64,000 nt of DNA from Brenneria nigrifluens DSM 30175 = ATCC 13028 (GCF_005484965.1 NZ_CP034036.1:682001-746000), one strand, 5' to 3'. Positions 26,010 through 38,639 are shown, counted from the first letter of the stretch. The notes: a model not told the origin generated them from the letters alone. A program made the numbers and translations.

Positions 26010-28823
26010 ATGAGTGACTATAAGACTACCCTGAATTTGCCGGAAACAGGGTTCCCGATGCGTGGCGATTTGGCCAAGCGTGAACCTGACATGCTGAAAC
26101 GTTGGTATGAACAGGATCTGTACGGGATTATTCGCCGTGCTAAAAAGGGTAAAAAAACCTTTATTCTGCACGATGGCCCGCCGTATGCGAATGGCAACAT
26201 TCATATCGGTCACTCAGTCAATAAAATTCTGAAAGACATTATCGTCAAGTCGAAAACCCTGGCCGGCTATGACTCGCCGTATATCCCGGGCTGGGACTGC
26301 CACGGCCTGCCGATTGAGCTGAAGGTTGAACAGCTTATCGGCAAGCCGGGCGAGAAGGTCAGCGCCGCGCAATTCCGCGCCGAGTGCCGCAAATACGCGG
26401 CCGAGCAGGTTGCCGGTCAAAAGAAAGACTTTATCCGTCTTGGCGTGCTGGGCGACTGGGATCATCCCTACCTGACGATGGACTTCGCCACCGAAGCCAA
26501 CATCATTCGCGCGCTGGGCCAAATTATCGCCAACGGCCACCTGCATAAAGGAGCCAAGCCGGTTCACTGGTGCGCCGACTGCGGTTCCGCCCTGGCGGAA
26601 GCTGAAGTGGAATACTACGACAAAACCTCGCCTTCCATCGACGTGGCGTTTAACGCCGTCGATGCCGCGGCGGTTAGCGCCAAATTCGGCGTCAGCCGGG
26701 TAGACGGGCCGCTTGCTCTGGTTATCTGGACCACCACCCCGTGGACGCTGCCGGCTAACCGCGCCATCTCCCTCAACCCTGAATTCACCTATCAACTGGT
26801 GCAGGTGGAAGGGCGGGCGTTGATTCTGGCGGCGGATCTGGTGGAAAGCGTGATGAAACGCATCGGCGTCAGCCACTGGACCGTGCTGGGCGAATGCAGC
26901 GGCCGCGATCTCGAACTGCTGCGTTTCCAGCATCCGTTCCTGGCGTTCGACGTGCCGGCGATCCTGGGCGACCACGTGACGCTGGACGCGGGTACCGGCG
27001 CGGTGCATACCGCGCCGGGCCACGGTCCGGACGACTATGTCATCGGTCAGCAATACGGGCTGGAGGTCGCCAATCCGGTGGGTCCGAACGGCTGCTACCT
27101 GAGCGGCACCTATCCGGAACTGGACGGCAAGTTTGTCTTTAAGGCCAATGACACCGTGGTCGAGATCCTGCGTCAGCGCGGCGCGCTGCTGCACGTGGAA
27201 AAACTGCTGCACAGCTATCCGTGCTGCTGGCGCCATAAAACGCCGATCATTTTCCGCGCCACCCCGCAGTGGTTTATCAGCATGGATCAACAAGGGCTGC
27301 GTAAGCAGTCGCTGGCCGAAATCAAAGGCGTACAGTGGATCCCGGACTGGGGCCAGGCGCGTATCGAATCGATGGTCGCCAACCGTCCCGACTGGTGTAT
27401 TTCCCGCCAGCGCACCTGGGGGGTGCCGATGTCGCTCTTCGTCCATAAAGAGACGGAAGAACTGCATCCGCGCACCGGCGAGCTGATCGAGGCGGTTGCC
27501 AAACGCGTGGAGCAGGACGGCATTCAGGCATGGTGGGATCTCGACCCGGCCGAACTGCTCGGCGCCGACGCGGCGGACTATGTGAAAGTTCCGGATACGC
27601 TGGACGTCTGGTTCGACTCGGGATCGACCAGCCGCTCGGTGGTGGACGTGCGCCCCGAGTTCGGCGGCCACGCGGCGGATATGTATCTGGAAGGTTCCGA
27701 CCAGCACCGCGGCTGGTTTATGTCGTCGCTGATGATTTCGACGGCGATCAAGGGCAAGGCGCCGTACCGTCAGGTATTGACCCACGGCTTCACCGTTGAC
27801 GGTCAGGGCCGCAAGATGTCCAAATCCATCGGCAACACCGTCAGCCCGCAGGACGTGATGAACAAGCTGGGGGGCGATATTCTGCGGCTGTGGATCGGCT
27901 CAACCGACTACTCCGGCGAAATCGCGGTGTCTGATGAGATCCTGAAGCGCTCCGCGGACGCCTACCGCCGTATTCGCAACACCGCGCGTTTCCTGCTGGC
28001 CAACCTGAACGGTTTTGATCCGCGGACCGATATGGTGAAGCCGGAAGAGATGGTGGTGCTGGATCGCTGGGCGGTCGGCCGCGCCAAAGCCGCGCAGGAA
28101 GAGATTACCGAAGCCTACGACAGCTATGATTTCCACCGCGTGGTTCAGCGTCTGATGCAGTTCTGCTCTATCGAGATGGGGTCGTTCTATCTGGATATCA
28201 TCAAGGATCGCCAGTATACGGCGAAAGGCGACAGCGTGGCCCGCCGCAGCTGCCAGACGGCGCTGTATCATATTGCGGAAGCGCTGGTGCGCTGGATGGC
28301 GCCCATCCTCTCCTTTACCGCGGATGAAATCTGGGCGTATCTGCCGGGCGAGCGCGCGCAATACGTGTTTACCGAAGAGTGGTATGACGGCCTGTTTGGT
28401 CTGGATACGGCGGAAACCATGAATGACGCCTTTTGGGCGGATATTCTGCAGGTACGCAGTGAAGTGAATAAGGCGATCGAGCAGGCGCGTAACGACAAGC
28501 GTATCGGCGGTTCGCTGGAAGCCTCCGTCACGCTGTACGCCGACTCCGACCTGGCCGGTAAGCTTAATCGGCTGCATCAGGAGCTGCATTTCGCCCTGCT
28601 GACCTCGAAAGCCCGGGTCGAGGGGTATGAAAACGCGTCGGTTGACGCGCAGGCTACGGAACTACCCGGATTGAAAATTGCCTTAAGCAAGGCGGAAGGG
28701 CATAAGTGTCCGCGCTGCTGGCATTATGAGTCGGATATCGGCAGCAACCCCGATCATCCCGACATTTGCGGTCGCTGCGCGACCAACGTCGGCGGCAAAG
28801 GCGAAGAGCGTAAATTTGTCTGA
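26010..28823 (+). CDS. ileS: Isoleucine--tRNA ligase
   Basis: Class I synthetase charging tRNA-Ile, with editing of valine. The 937-aa product has the HIGH-type motif PPYANGNIHIGHSVN near residue 58, an editing domain inserted in the Rossmann fold (TTTPWTLPANRAISL near 243), the GRKMSKSIGN loop near residue 600 and a C-terminal zinc motif with CPRCWHYES and CGRCATNV. Length matches E. coli IleS (938). It overlaps lspA by one base (TGATG). Confidence 0.98.
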   Translation: MSDYKTTLNLPETGFPMRGDLAKREPDMLKRWYEQDLYGIIRRAKKGKKTFILHDGPPYANGNIHIGHSVNKILKDIIVKSKTLAGYDSPYIPGWDCHGLPIELKVEQLIGKPGEKVSAAQFRAECRKYAAEQVAGQKKDFIRLGVLGDWDHPYLTMDFATEANIIRALGQIIANGHLHKGAKPVHWCADCGSALAEAEVEYYDKTSPSIDVAFNAVDAAAVSAKFGVSRVDGPLALVIWTTTPWTLPANRAISLNPEFTYQLVQVEGRALILAADLVESVMKRIGVSHWTVLGECSGRDLELLRFQHPFLAFDVPAILGDHVTLDAGTGAVHTAPGHGPDDYVIGQQYGLEVANPVGPNGCYLSGTYPELDGKFVFKANDTVVEILRQRGALLHVEKLLHSYPCCWRHKTPIIFRATPQWFISMDQQGLRKQSLAEIKGVQWIPDWGQARIESMVANRPDWCISRQRTWGVPMSLFVHKETEELHPRTGELIEAVAKRVEQDGIQAWWDLDPAELLGADAADYVKVPDTLDVWFDSGSTSRSVVDVRPEFGGHAADMYLEGSDQHRGWFMSSLMISTAIKGKAPYRQVLTHGFTVDGQGRKMSKSIGNTVSPQDVMNKLGGDILRLWIGSTDYSGEIAVSDEILKRSADAYRRIRNTARFLLANLNGFDPRTDMVKPEEMVVLDRWAVGRAKAAQEEITEAYDSYDFHRVVQRLMQFCSIEMGSFYLDIIKDRQYTAKGDSVARRSCQTALYHIAEALVRWMAPILSFTADEIWAYLPGERAQYVFTEEWYDGLFGLDTAETMNDAFWADILQVRSEVNKAIEQARNDKRIGGSLEASVTLYADSDLAGKLNRLHQELHFALLTSKARVEGYENASVDAQATELPGLKIALSKAEGHKCPRCWHYESDIGSNPDHPDICGRCATNVGGKGEERKFV

Positions 28824-29332
28824 TGAATAAATCGATCTGTTCGAGTGGATTGCGCTGGCTGTGGCTGGCGCTGGCGGTTCTGGTTGTCGACCTCGGCAGC
28901 AAGCAGTGGATTTTAGCCCACTTTGCGCTGGGGGATACGCAGCCGCTGGTTCCCTATCTAAACCTGCACTATGCGCGCAATTATGGCGCGGCGTTCAGTT
29001 TTCTGGCGGACAAGGGCGGCTGGCAGCGCTGGTTTTTTGCCGGTATCGCCATCGCCATCGTTATCGCCCTGCTGGTGATGATGTATCGCGGCAGCGCGCG
29101 GCAGAAGCTGAATAATATCGCCTATGCGCTGATTATCGGCGGCGCGTTGGGCAACCTGTTTGACCGGATGTGGCATGGTTTTGTCGTGGACTTTATCGAC
29201 TTCTATGTCGGTAGCTGGCATTTCGCCACCTTCAATCTGGCGGACAGCGCTATCTGTATCGGCGCCGCGCTGATTGTGCTGGAAGGCTTTTTCAACACCC
29301 ATGATGACGCGGTCAAGCAAAAGGGTCACTGA
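28823..29332 (+). CDS. lspA: Lipoprotein signal peptidase (signal peptidase II)
   Basis: Inner-membrane aspartyl protease that cleaves signal peptides of diacylglyceryl-modified prolipoproteins. The 169-aa protein has four membrane segments and the two catalytic Asp regions: GNLFDRMWHGFVVDFIDF near residue 110 and NLADSAICIGA near residue 138. It overlaps ileS and fkpB by one base at each end, indicating coupled translation. Confidence 0.96.
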   Translation: MNKSICSSGLRWLWLALAVLVVDLGSKQWILAHFALGDTQPLVPYLNLHYARNYGAAFSFLADKGGWQRWFFAGIAIAIVIALLVMMYRGSARQKLNNIAYALIIGGALGNLFDRMWHGFVVDFIDFYVGSWHFATFNLADSAICIGAALIVLEGFFNTHDDAVKQKGH

Positions 29333-29805
29333 TGTCTGAGACTGTACAGAGCAACAGCGCTGTGCTGGTGCATTTTATCCTGACGCTGGAGGATGGTTCC
29401 GCGGCGGAGTCTACCCGCGAAAGCGGCAAACCCGCGCTGTTCCGCTTGGGCGACGGCAGCCTGTCCGCCGAACTGGAACGGCATCTGCTGGGATTAAGGC
29501 GGGGTGAGAAACGCAAGTTCACGCTGGCGCCGGAGTCCGCTTTCGGCGCCGCAAACCCCGACCTGATCCAGTTTTTCCTGCGTCGCGACTTTGCCGAGAC
29601 CGGCATGCCGGACGTGGGGACCATCATGCTGTTCAGCGGCATGGGCGGCAACGATATGCCGGGGATCATCCGTGAGGTGACGGAAGAGTCCGTCACCGTG
29701 GATTTCAACCATCCGCTGGCCGGCCGCTCGGTTACCTTTGATATGGAAGTCGTGGATATCGACCCCTCTCGGCAGGAGGTTCCCCATGCAAATCTTGCTG
29801 GCTAA
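29332..29805 (+). CDS. fkpB: FKBP-type peptidyl-prolyl isomerase, SlpA family
   Basis: Cytoplasmic proline isomerase/chaperone of the FKBP-SlyD type with an inserted flap domain. The 157-aa product (E. coli: 149) has LVHFILTLEDGSAAESTRES at the N-terminus, the GDGSLSAELERHLLGLRRGE active-site segment and VTVDFNHPLAGRSVTFDMEV near the end. Its last 20 nt overlap the start of ispH. Confidence 0.93.
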   Translation: MSETVQSNSAVLVHFILTLEDGSAAESTRESGKPALFRLGDGSLSAELERHLLGLRRGEKRKFTLAPESAFGAANPDLIQFFLRRDFAETGMPDVGTIMLFSGMGGNDMPGIIREVTEESVTVDFNHPLAGRSVTFDMEVVDIDPSRQEVPHANLAG

Positions 29806-30736
29806 TCCCCGTGGCTTTTGCGCCGGGGTTGATCGCGCCATCAGTATCGTCGAACGGGCGCTGGAGATCTACGGCACCCCAATCTACGTGCGTCATGAAG
29901 TGGTGCATAACCGCTATGTGGTTAACGGGCTGCGTGAGCGCGGCGCGATATTTATCGAACAGATCGGGGATGTGCCGGACGGCTCGATCCTGATTTTCTC
30001 GGCGCACGGCGTTTCGCAAGCGGTGCGCGCCGAGGCCAAAAATCGCGATCTGACCGTCTTTGACGCCACCTGTCCGCTGGTGACCAAGGTGCATATGGAA
30101 GTGGCGAGGGCCAGCCGCAAAGGCGTGGAGGCGATCCTGATCGGCCACGCCGGCCACCCGGAGGTCGAAGGCACCATGGGGCAGTACAGTAACGCGCGCG
30201 GCGGCATGTATCTGGTGGAGTCGCCCGAGGATGTCTGGCGCTTGCAGGTGAAGGACGAAAACAACCTCTGCTTTATGACGCAAACCACGCTGTCGGTTGA
30301 TGATACCTCCGCGGTGATCGATGCGCTGCGCGAACGCTTTCCGCGCATTATCGGCCCGCGCAAAGATGATATTTGCTACGCCACCACCAATCGTCAGGAG
30401 GCGGTGCGCAATCTGGCGACTGAAGCCGACGTGGTGCTGGTGGTCGGCTCCAGGAACTCCTCCAATTCCAATCGTCTGGCCGAACTGGCGCAGCGCGCGG
30501 GAAAAGCGGCTTATCTGATTGATGCCGCCGCGGACATTCAGGAAAGCTGGCTGAGCGGCATTACCCGCGTCGGGGTGACCGCCGGGGCGTCGGCGCCGGA
30601 TATCCTGGTGCAGCAGGTCATCGAGCGCTTGCAGGCCCTGGGCGGAGAGATTGCCGTGGAAATGCAGGGGCGCGAAGAGAATATCGTCTTTGAAGTGCCC
30701 AAAGAGCTGCGCGTTGAAGTCAAGCTAATCGATTAA
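29786..30736 (+). CDS. ispH: 4-hydroxy-3-methylbut-2-enyl diphosphate reductase
   Basis: Iron-sulfur enzyme of the last MEP-pathway step, giving IPP and DMAPP. The 316-aa product equals E. coli IspH; cluster ligands are visible as Cys12 in RGFCAGV, Cys near 96 in DATCPLV and Cys near 197 in ICYATTNRQ. I chose the ATG at 29786 (MQILLANPRG) because AGGAGG lies 7 nt upstream at 29774-29779 and the family starts there; this makes a 20-nt overlap with fkpB. In E. coli rihC follows; here it is missing. Confidence 0.97.
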   Translation: MQILLANPRGFCAGVDRAISIVERALEIYGTPIYVRHEVVHNRYVVNGLRERGAIFIEQIGDVPDGSILIFSAHGVSQAVRAEAKNRDLTVFDATCPLVTKVHMEVARASRKGVEAILIGHAGHPEVEGTMGQYSNARGGMYLVESPEDVWRLQVKDENNLCFMTQTTLSVDDTSAVIDALRERFPRIIGPRKDDICYATTNRQEAVRNLATEADVVLVVGSRNSSNSNRLAELAQRAGKAAYLIDAAADIQESWLSGITRVGVTAGASAPDILVQQVIERLQALGGEIAVEMQGREENIVFEVPKELRVEVKLID

Positions 30737-30743
30737 CATTGAT

Positions 30744-30774
30744 GGCGGCGGGAGCGCGTTTTCGCTTCGCCGCC
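30744..30774 (+). terminator. Probable terminator after ispH
   Basis: GGCGGCG (30744-30750) pairs with CGCCGCC (30768-30774), with an inner AGCG/CGCT stem. It is followed by a pyrimidine-rich tract (TCTTCCTCC) rather than pure T, so strength is uncertain. The rest of the gap to dapB (to 31011) holds the dapB promoter; no other element is recognised. Confidence 0.45.
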
Positions 30775-31011
30775 TCTTCCTCCATTCTCCCCGAATAAAC
30801 CCGACCGCCGGTTAATTATCGGATAAAATGCATATTTATGCGCTGTCGCGCTTAATGTGGCGGCGTAAGCGCTGGCTGCGGACAGGCTTTACGCGTTAAC
30901 CTCTCTGCGCGCACAATTTTCTTATCCGCCTATTAAATCCGCTGGCGATAGGGCTTCACGCCCGTTAACCTAGCGTTATTTCATGAAGAAATCAGCAAAG
31001 AGAGAGACATT

Positions 31012-31836
31012 ATGCAGGATTCATCAATCATCCGTATCGCCGTTGCCGGTGCCGGCGGTCGTATGGGGCGTCAGCTTATTGCGGCCGTTGAGCAGGCGGA
31101 GGGCGCGATATTGGGCGCCGCGCTGGAGCGTCCGGGATCGTCGCTGGTAGGGGTTGACGCCGGCGAACTGGCCGGGCTGGGCAAAACCGGCGTGGCGGTG
31201 AGCGACAGCCTGGAAGCCGTGCGTGACGACTTCGATATCTTAATCGATTTTACCCGTCCTGAAGGCACGCTGGCCTATCTGGCGTTTTGTCGTCAGCACC
31301 ATAAGGGCATGATTATCGGCACCACCGGCTTTGATGAGCAGGGAAAAGCGGCTATTCGCGACGCCGCGCGGGAGATAGGCATTGTTTTCGCCGCTAACTT
31401 CAGCGTGGGCGTGAATGTGATGCTCAAGCTGCTGGAAAAAGCCGCCAAGGTGATGGGCGATTATAGCGATATCGAAATTATTGAGGCCCACCACCGCCAT
31501 AAAGTGGATGCGCCTTCAGGAACGGCGCTGGCGATGGGCGAGGCGATTGCCGGTGCGCTGGGGCGCGATCTGAAAACCTGCGCCGTTTATGCCCGCGAAG
31601 GCTATACCGGCGAGCGCGATCCGCAAAGCATTGGTTTTGCCACCGTGCGGGCGGGCGATATCGTCGGCGAGCACACGGCGATGTTTGCCGATATCGGCGA
31701 GCGCGTGGAGATTACCCACAAGGCTTCCAGCCGTATGACCTTTGCCAATGGCGCGGTAAGGGCGGCAATCTGGGTGAAATCCAGAAAAGAGGGGCTTTTC
31801 GATATGCGCGACGTGCTTGGTTTGGATGATTTGTAA
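31012..31836 (+). CDS. dapB: 4-hydroxy-tetrahydrodipicolinate reductase
   Basis: NAD(P)H-dependent enzyme of lysine and diaminopimelate synthesis. The 274-aa product (E. coli: 273) has the Rossmann motif AVAGAGGRMGRQLI near residue 9, FAANFSVGVNVMLKLLEKA near residue 127, and the active-site EAHHRHKVDAPSGTAL near residue 159. AGAGAGA precedes the ATG. It is transcribed alone, upstream of carAB. Confidence 0.97.
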   Translation: MQDSSIIRIAVAGAGGRMGRQLIAAVEQAEGAILGAALERPGSSLVGVDAGELAGLGKTGVAVSDSLEAVRDDFDILIDFTRPEGTLAYLAFCRQHHKGMIIGTTGFDEQGKAAIRDAAREIGIVFAANFSVGVNVMLKLLEKAAKVMGDYSDIEIIEAHHRHKVDAPSGTALAMGEAIAGALGRDLKTCAVYAREGYTGERDPQSIGFATVRAGDIVGEHTAMFADIGERVEITHKASSRMTFANGAVRAAIWVKSRKEGLFDMRDVLGLDDL

Positions 31837-32043
31837 AAGATAAGTGTAAATAAAATAAATATAACCCAATGATAAAAGTGGCGATTTTATGTCGTTGCTT
31901 TTATTTTTGCGGTTTTATTTTGTCTTATTGGTTGATTTTGTTATTTATCTCGATTTTGTTGTTTTTCAGGCCCGTTTTTTTATTCTGAAGCAGCAAAACG
32001 GAGCCTGTTGAGTGATTTTTACCTTTATTTTAACCATCTGGGG

Positions 32044-32059
32044 TGGCAATCGTTTACTT
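32044..32059. promoter_or_regulatory. PurR-box-like site upstream of carAB
   Basis: TGGCAATCGTTTACTT resembles the PurR operator (ACGCAAACGTTTNCNT) at about 13 of 16 positions and lies about 225 bp before the carA start, the region where E. coli carAB has purine control at promoter P1. Binding is inferred from similarity only. Confidence 0.45.
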
Positions 32060-32233
32060 TCCTTAGTTAACCTGTGTTTTTACGGCGGTGGGCCGGCATT
32101 TATGCCATAAGCTATATAAATAAGGGAAAAAGTGCGGTTGAAGTGGACAATTTAGCCGGCCATCATTAAAATGCGCCCAATTTGCCAAAAATTTACCTCG
32201 CAGGTGGTTTTTGCGTTGATTTAGATCGATTAA

Positions 32234-32272
32234 TCTGAATTAATATGCAAATAACATGATTTTTTATTCCTT
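32234..32272. promoter_or_regulatory. Tandem ARG boxes overlapping the carAB P2 promoter
   Basis: Two 18-bp sites, TCTGAATTAATATGCAAA (32234-32251) and CATGATTTTTTATTCCTT (32255-32272), are separated by 3 bp as ArgR requires. The first is nearly identical to the E. coli carAB ARG box; the second is weaker. They sit immediately before the carA ribosome site, so arginine repression of P2 is expected. Confidence 0.65.
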
Positions 32273-32282
32273 GGAGGGTGTT

Positions 32283-33431
32283 TTGATTAAGTCAGCGCTA
32301 TTGGTTCTGGAAGACGGAACCCAATTCCATGGCCGGGCCATCGGGGCGGAAGGCTCGGCAGTGGGAGAAGTGGTCTTCAATACGTCGATGACCGGATATC
32401 AAGAAATCCTTACCGATCCATCCTATTCCCGCCAAATCGTGACTCTCACTTATCCCCATATCGGTAATGTCGGTGCCAACGACGCCGACGAAGAATCGCC
32501 AGCCATACAGGCCCAGGGGCTGGTTATTCGAGACCTGCCGCTGATTGCCAGTAACTACCGCAGCGAAGAGAGCCTGTCCGACTACCTCAAACGCCATAAC
32601 ATCGTCGCCATCGCCGATATCGATACCCGTAAGCTGACCCGCCTGCTGCGCGAGAAAGGCGCCCAGAGCGGCTGTATTATCGCCGGCGACGCGCCGGACG
32701 CCGCGCTGGCGTTGGAAAAAGCCCGGGCGTTTCCGGGGCTGAAGGGCATGGATCTGGCGAAAGAGGTCACCACGGCGGAAAGCTATGGCTGGACGCAGGG
32801 CAGCTGGACGCTGGAAGGCGGGCTGCCGGCGGCGAAAGCGCAGAGCGAACTGCCTTACCATGTAGTGGCTTACGACTACGGCGTGAAGCGCAACATTCTG
32901 CGCCTGCTGGTGGACAGAGGCTGCCGCCTGACGGTGGTGCCGGCGCAGACCCCGGCGGAGGAGGTGTTGAAACTGGATCCGGACGGCATCTTCCTGTCGA
33001 ACGGCCCGGGCGACCCGCAGCCTTGCGACTACGCCATTCGGGCGATTAAAGCCTTTCTGGACACTGATATTCCGGTATTCGGCATCTGCCTCGGCCACCA
33101 GTTGCTGGCGCTGGCGAGCGGGGCGAAGACGGTCAAAATGAAGCTTGGCCACCACGGCGGCAATCACCCGGTAAAAGATCTGGATAATAATCGCGTGATG
33201 ATCACCGCTCAGAACCACGGTTTTGCGGTGGATGAAAACGATCTGCCCGCCACTCTACGGGTGACGCACAAATCGCTGTTCGACCACACGGTGCAGGGGA
33301 TTCACCGCACCGACAAGGCGGCGTTCAGTTTTCAGGGGCACCCGGAAGCCAGCCCCGGCCCGCACGATGCGGCGCCGTTTTTCGACCACTTTATTGAATT
33401 GATCAAGACTTACCGTTCTTCAGCCGAATAA
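32283..33431 (+). CDS. carA: Carbamoyl-phosphate synthase small (glutaminase) subunit
   Basis: Releases ammonia from glutamine and channels it to CarB for carbamoyl phosphate, feeding arginine and pyrimidine synthesis. The 382-aa product equals the E. coli length when started at the TTG at 32283, as in E. coli carA; GGAGG is at 32273-32277, 5 nt upstream. A class I amidotransferase domain holds the nucleophile Cys in GICLGHQLLALAS near residue 269 and the His/Glu pair in FQGHPEASPGPHD near 353. An in-frame ATG at 32256 lies upstream of the ribosome site and inside the ARG-box region. carB follows after 14 nt. Confidence 0.96.
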   Translation: MIKSALLVLEDGTQFHGRAIGAEGSAVGEVVFNTSMTGYQEILTDPSYSRQIVTLTYPHIGNVGANDADEESPAIQAQGLVIRDLPLIASNYRSEESLSDYLKRHNIVAIADIDTRKLTRLLREKGAQSGCIIAGDAPDAALALEKARAFPGLKGMDLAKEVTTAESYGWTQGSWTLEGGLPAAKAQSELPYHVVAYDYGVKRNILRLLVDRGCRLTVVPAQTPAEEVLKLDPDGIFLSNGPGDPQPCDYAIRAIKAFLDTDIPVFGICLGHQLLALASGAKTVKMKLGHHGGNHPVKDLDNNRVMITAQNHGFAVDENDLPATLRVTHKSLFDHTVQGIHRTDKAAFSFQGHPEASPGPHDAAPFFDHFIELIKTYRSSAE

Positions 33432-33445
33432 TCAGGAGCGAGAAA

Positions 33446-36670
<3,225 letters not shown>

Positions 36671-36687
36671 TTCCTTCCCGACCGGCA

Positions 36688-36721
36688 AAGCCGGCGTTGG
36701 CGACCAACGCCGGCTTTTTTT
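36688..36721 (+). terminator. Intrinsic terminator of carAB
   Basis: AAGCCGGCGTTGG (36688-36700), loop CGA, CCAACGCCGGCTT (36704-36716), then T to 36721. A 13-bp perfect stem with T-tract. Confidence 0.95.
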
Positions 36722-36901
36722 AGGCCGCCGAACTACGCTTTATCACCGTTCCCGCTTTATTCCTGCTTCCTCGCCGTAACCCCTTTGAATTTCTTCCTTT
36801 TTGGCGGTTTATTGCCGTCTTTTAGGGAAATATCCAGATAATCGTCTATCCTTAAGCGTATTGTTTGAAGTTTTATGCGGTAAACAAGATAAGAGGTGAG
36901 T

Positions 36902-37834
36902 ATGAGTGTTAACCAGCAGAATCCAAGCTTAACCAAAGACGCGTCATCCCCATTAACCGGTAAAAATCCGACCGAGGCGTACCCCAAACCGCCTTTTGAC
37001 GATCAGCCCCAGACGCCGCCGGGATTGGCCGGCAAAATGAAACCCGTTCCCGATCATGGCGAAAAAAGCTACCGCGGCAGCGGGCGTCTTTCCGGCCGCA
37101 AGGCGTTGATCACCGGCGGCGATTCGGGGATCGGGCGTGCCGTCGCCATCGCTTACGCCCGGGAAGGGGCGGACGTGGCGATTAACTATCTGCCGGAAGA
37201 AGAATCCGACGCGCGGGAAGTGATTGCGCTGATTCGCGCCGCAGGGCGCACCGCCGTCGCCATCCCCGGCGATATCCGCACGGAGGAGTTCTGCCGGCGC
37301 CTGGTCAAGGAAGCGGTAGAAAAACTGGGCGGGTTGGATATTCTGGTTAACAATGCCGGACGTCAGCAATACAACGAGTCCATTGAGGAACTGACCACGG
37401 AAGCCTTTGACGCGACCTTTAAGACCAACGTCTATGCGCCGTTCTGGATTTCGAAAGCCGCGCTGGCGCATTTGCCGGCGGGCTCCGTCATCATTAACAC
37501 CTCGTCGGTGCAGGCGTTTATCCCCAGCCCGATCCTGTTGGATTACGCCCAGACCAAAGCCTGTAATGTGGCGTTCACCAAAGCGCTGGCTAAGCAACTG
37601 GGGCCGAAGGGTATTCGCGTCAACGCGGTGGCGCCGGGTCCCTATTGGACGCCTTTACAGCCGAGCGGCGGCCAGCCGGCGGAAAAAGTGAGGGAGTTTG
37701 GCGGCGATAGTCCGTTGGGCCGCCCCGGTCAGCCGGCGGAGATTGCGCCGCTGTATGTGACGCTGGCCTCGGCGGAAAGCAGCTATGCCTCCGGTCAGGT
37801 ATGGTGTTCCGACGGCGGGACGGGAACCCTCTGA
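36902..37834 (+). CDS. Short-chain dehydrogenase/reductase, YghA-like
   Basis: Cytoplasmic NAD(P)-dependent oxidoreductase of the classical SDR family; substrate unknown. The 310-aa product carries a proline-rich N-terminal extension (PKPPFDDQPQTPPGLAGKMK, about residues 25-45) typical of YghA-type stress SDRs. It has the cofactor motif ITGGDSGIGRAVA near 65, NNAGRQQYNES near 145, catalytic Ser in INTSSVQAF, and YAQTKACN (Tyr-x-x-x-Lys) near residue 217. ATG at 36902 has AAGAGG upstream; a GTG two codons earlier is less likely. It is an accessory gene after carB. Confidence 0.85.
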   Translation: MSVNQQNPSLTKDASSPLTGKNPTEAYPKPPFDDQPQTPPGLAGKMKPVPDHGEKSYRGSGRLSGRKALITGGDSGIGRAVAIAYAREGADVAINYLPEEESDAREVIALIRAAGRTAVAIPGDIRTEEFCRRLVKEAVEKLGGLDILVNNAGRQQYNESIEELTTEAFDATFKTNVYAPFWISKAALAHLPAGSVIINTSSVQAFIPSPILLDYAQTKACNVAFTKALAKQLGPKGIRVNAVAPGPYWTPLQPSGGQPAEKVREFGGDSPLGRPGQPAEIAPLYVTLASAESSYASGQVWCSDGGTGTL

Positions 37835-37846
37835 GCCGAATAAAAG

Positions 37847-38008
37847 GCCCGCTCGGCGCGCCCATTAACGACCCCCTCCCGGCCTCCCCCTTGTCAGGGG
37901 GAGGAGCCAGCGTTTTTACTCCCTCTTCCTTGTCAGGGGGAGGAGCGTGCTCCCTCCCCTGCGAAGGGGAGGGTTGGGGTGGGGTTAAACTGCCCCGCTC
38001 GGCGGGCC
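37847..38008. repeat. GC-rich palindromic repeat cluster
   Basis: Ends GGCCCGC (37847-37853) and GCGGGCC (38002-38008) are complementary, next to a repeated GCTCGGCG. Between them lie two CTTGTCAGGGGGAGGAG copies (about 37889-37906 and 37929-37945), the first within palindrome CCTCCCC/GGGGAGG, and CCCTCCCCTGCGAAGGGGAG followed by GGTTGGGGTGGGG. No open reading frame of note. It fills the gap between the convergent SDR and LysE-family genes. Confidence 0.75.
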
Positions 38009-38024
38009 AAACGTAAAACCGCTG

Positions 38025-38639
38025 TTAACCCAGCGCCACCTTGATACCGAGCGCGATCAACACCGTACCCAGCACTTTATCCACCAGCTTTTGCGCTTTT
38101 TCCAGCACGCGGCGTACCGGCCCGCTCTGAAAAATAACCACCAGCAGCGGCCACCAGACTGCGGCCAGAACCCAGATAATCATGGCATACCACAGTTTCT
38201 CGCCGACGCCGGAGTCGACGCTCAGCACCTGGGTAAACATCGCCAGAAAGAACAGCGTGGCCTTCGGGTTCAGCAGATTGCATAAGTAGCCCTGCAAAAA
38301 GGCTTTCTTCATGCTGACCCGCTGTTTCGTTAAATCCGCGAGATTCATTTTACTCCCGCCGCGGGACAGCAGCGCCTGAACGCCGACCCAGATCAGATAA
38401 GCGGCCCCGGCGTATTTCAGTAAATTGAACAGCCATGGGGTGGTGGTGATAACCACCGCCAGTCCCGCCACGCAGTACGCCATATGGGTCGCTACGCCGC
38501 AGATCACGCCTAATGACGTCATCAGCGCCGCGGCTCGCGGATAGCGGGCCGCATTTTTGATCACCAGAAAAAAATCAGGGCCGGGCGAAAGCATGCCCAG
38601 CGCGGCAATGGTGGCGACAAACAGCGACGTTTCCAGCAT
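38025..38639 (-). CDS. LysE/RhtB-family amino-acid exporter
   Basis: Inner-membrane exporter of the LysE family; substrate not predictable, members export homoserine, threonine, leucine or lysine. The 204-aa protein has about six hydrophobic segments and the N-terminal motif ALGMLSPGPDFFLVIKNAAR (about residues 13-32), and LLNPKATLFFLAMF near residue 120, both diagnostic. I chose the ATG at 38639, giving the usual family length; an earlier in-frame start at 38711 would add 24 residues. Confidence 0.88.
   Translation of the reverse strand: MLETSLFVATIAALGMLSPGPDFFLVIKNAARYPRAAALMTSLGVICGVATHMAYCVAGLAVVITTTPWLFNLLKYAGAAYLIWVGVQALLSRGGSKMNLADLTKQRVSMKKAFLQGYLCNLLNPKATLFFLAMFTQVLSVDSGVGEKLWYAMIIWVLAAVWWPLLVVIFQSGPVRRVLEKAQKLVDKVLGTVLIALGIKVALG

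Noticed and set aside
36757..36987. 76-codon minus-strand open frame upstream of the SDR gene
   Set aside because: It overlaps the start and promoter of the SDR gene and has no recognised domain. The lysine-rich tail is intriguing but not enough to call a gene; a remnant of a lost gene cannot be excluded.
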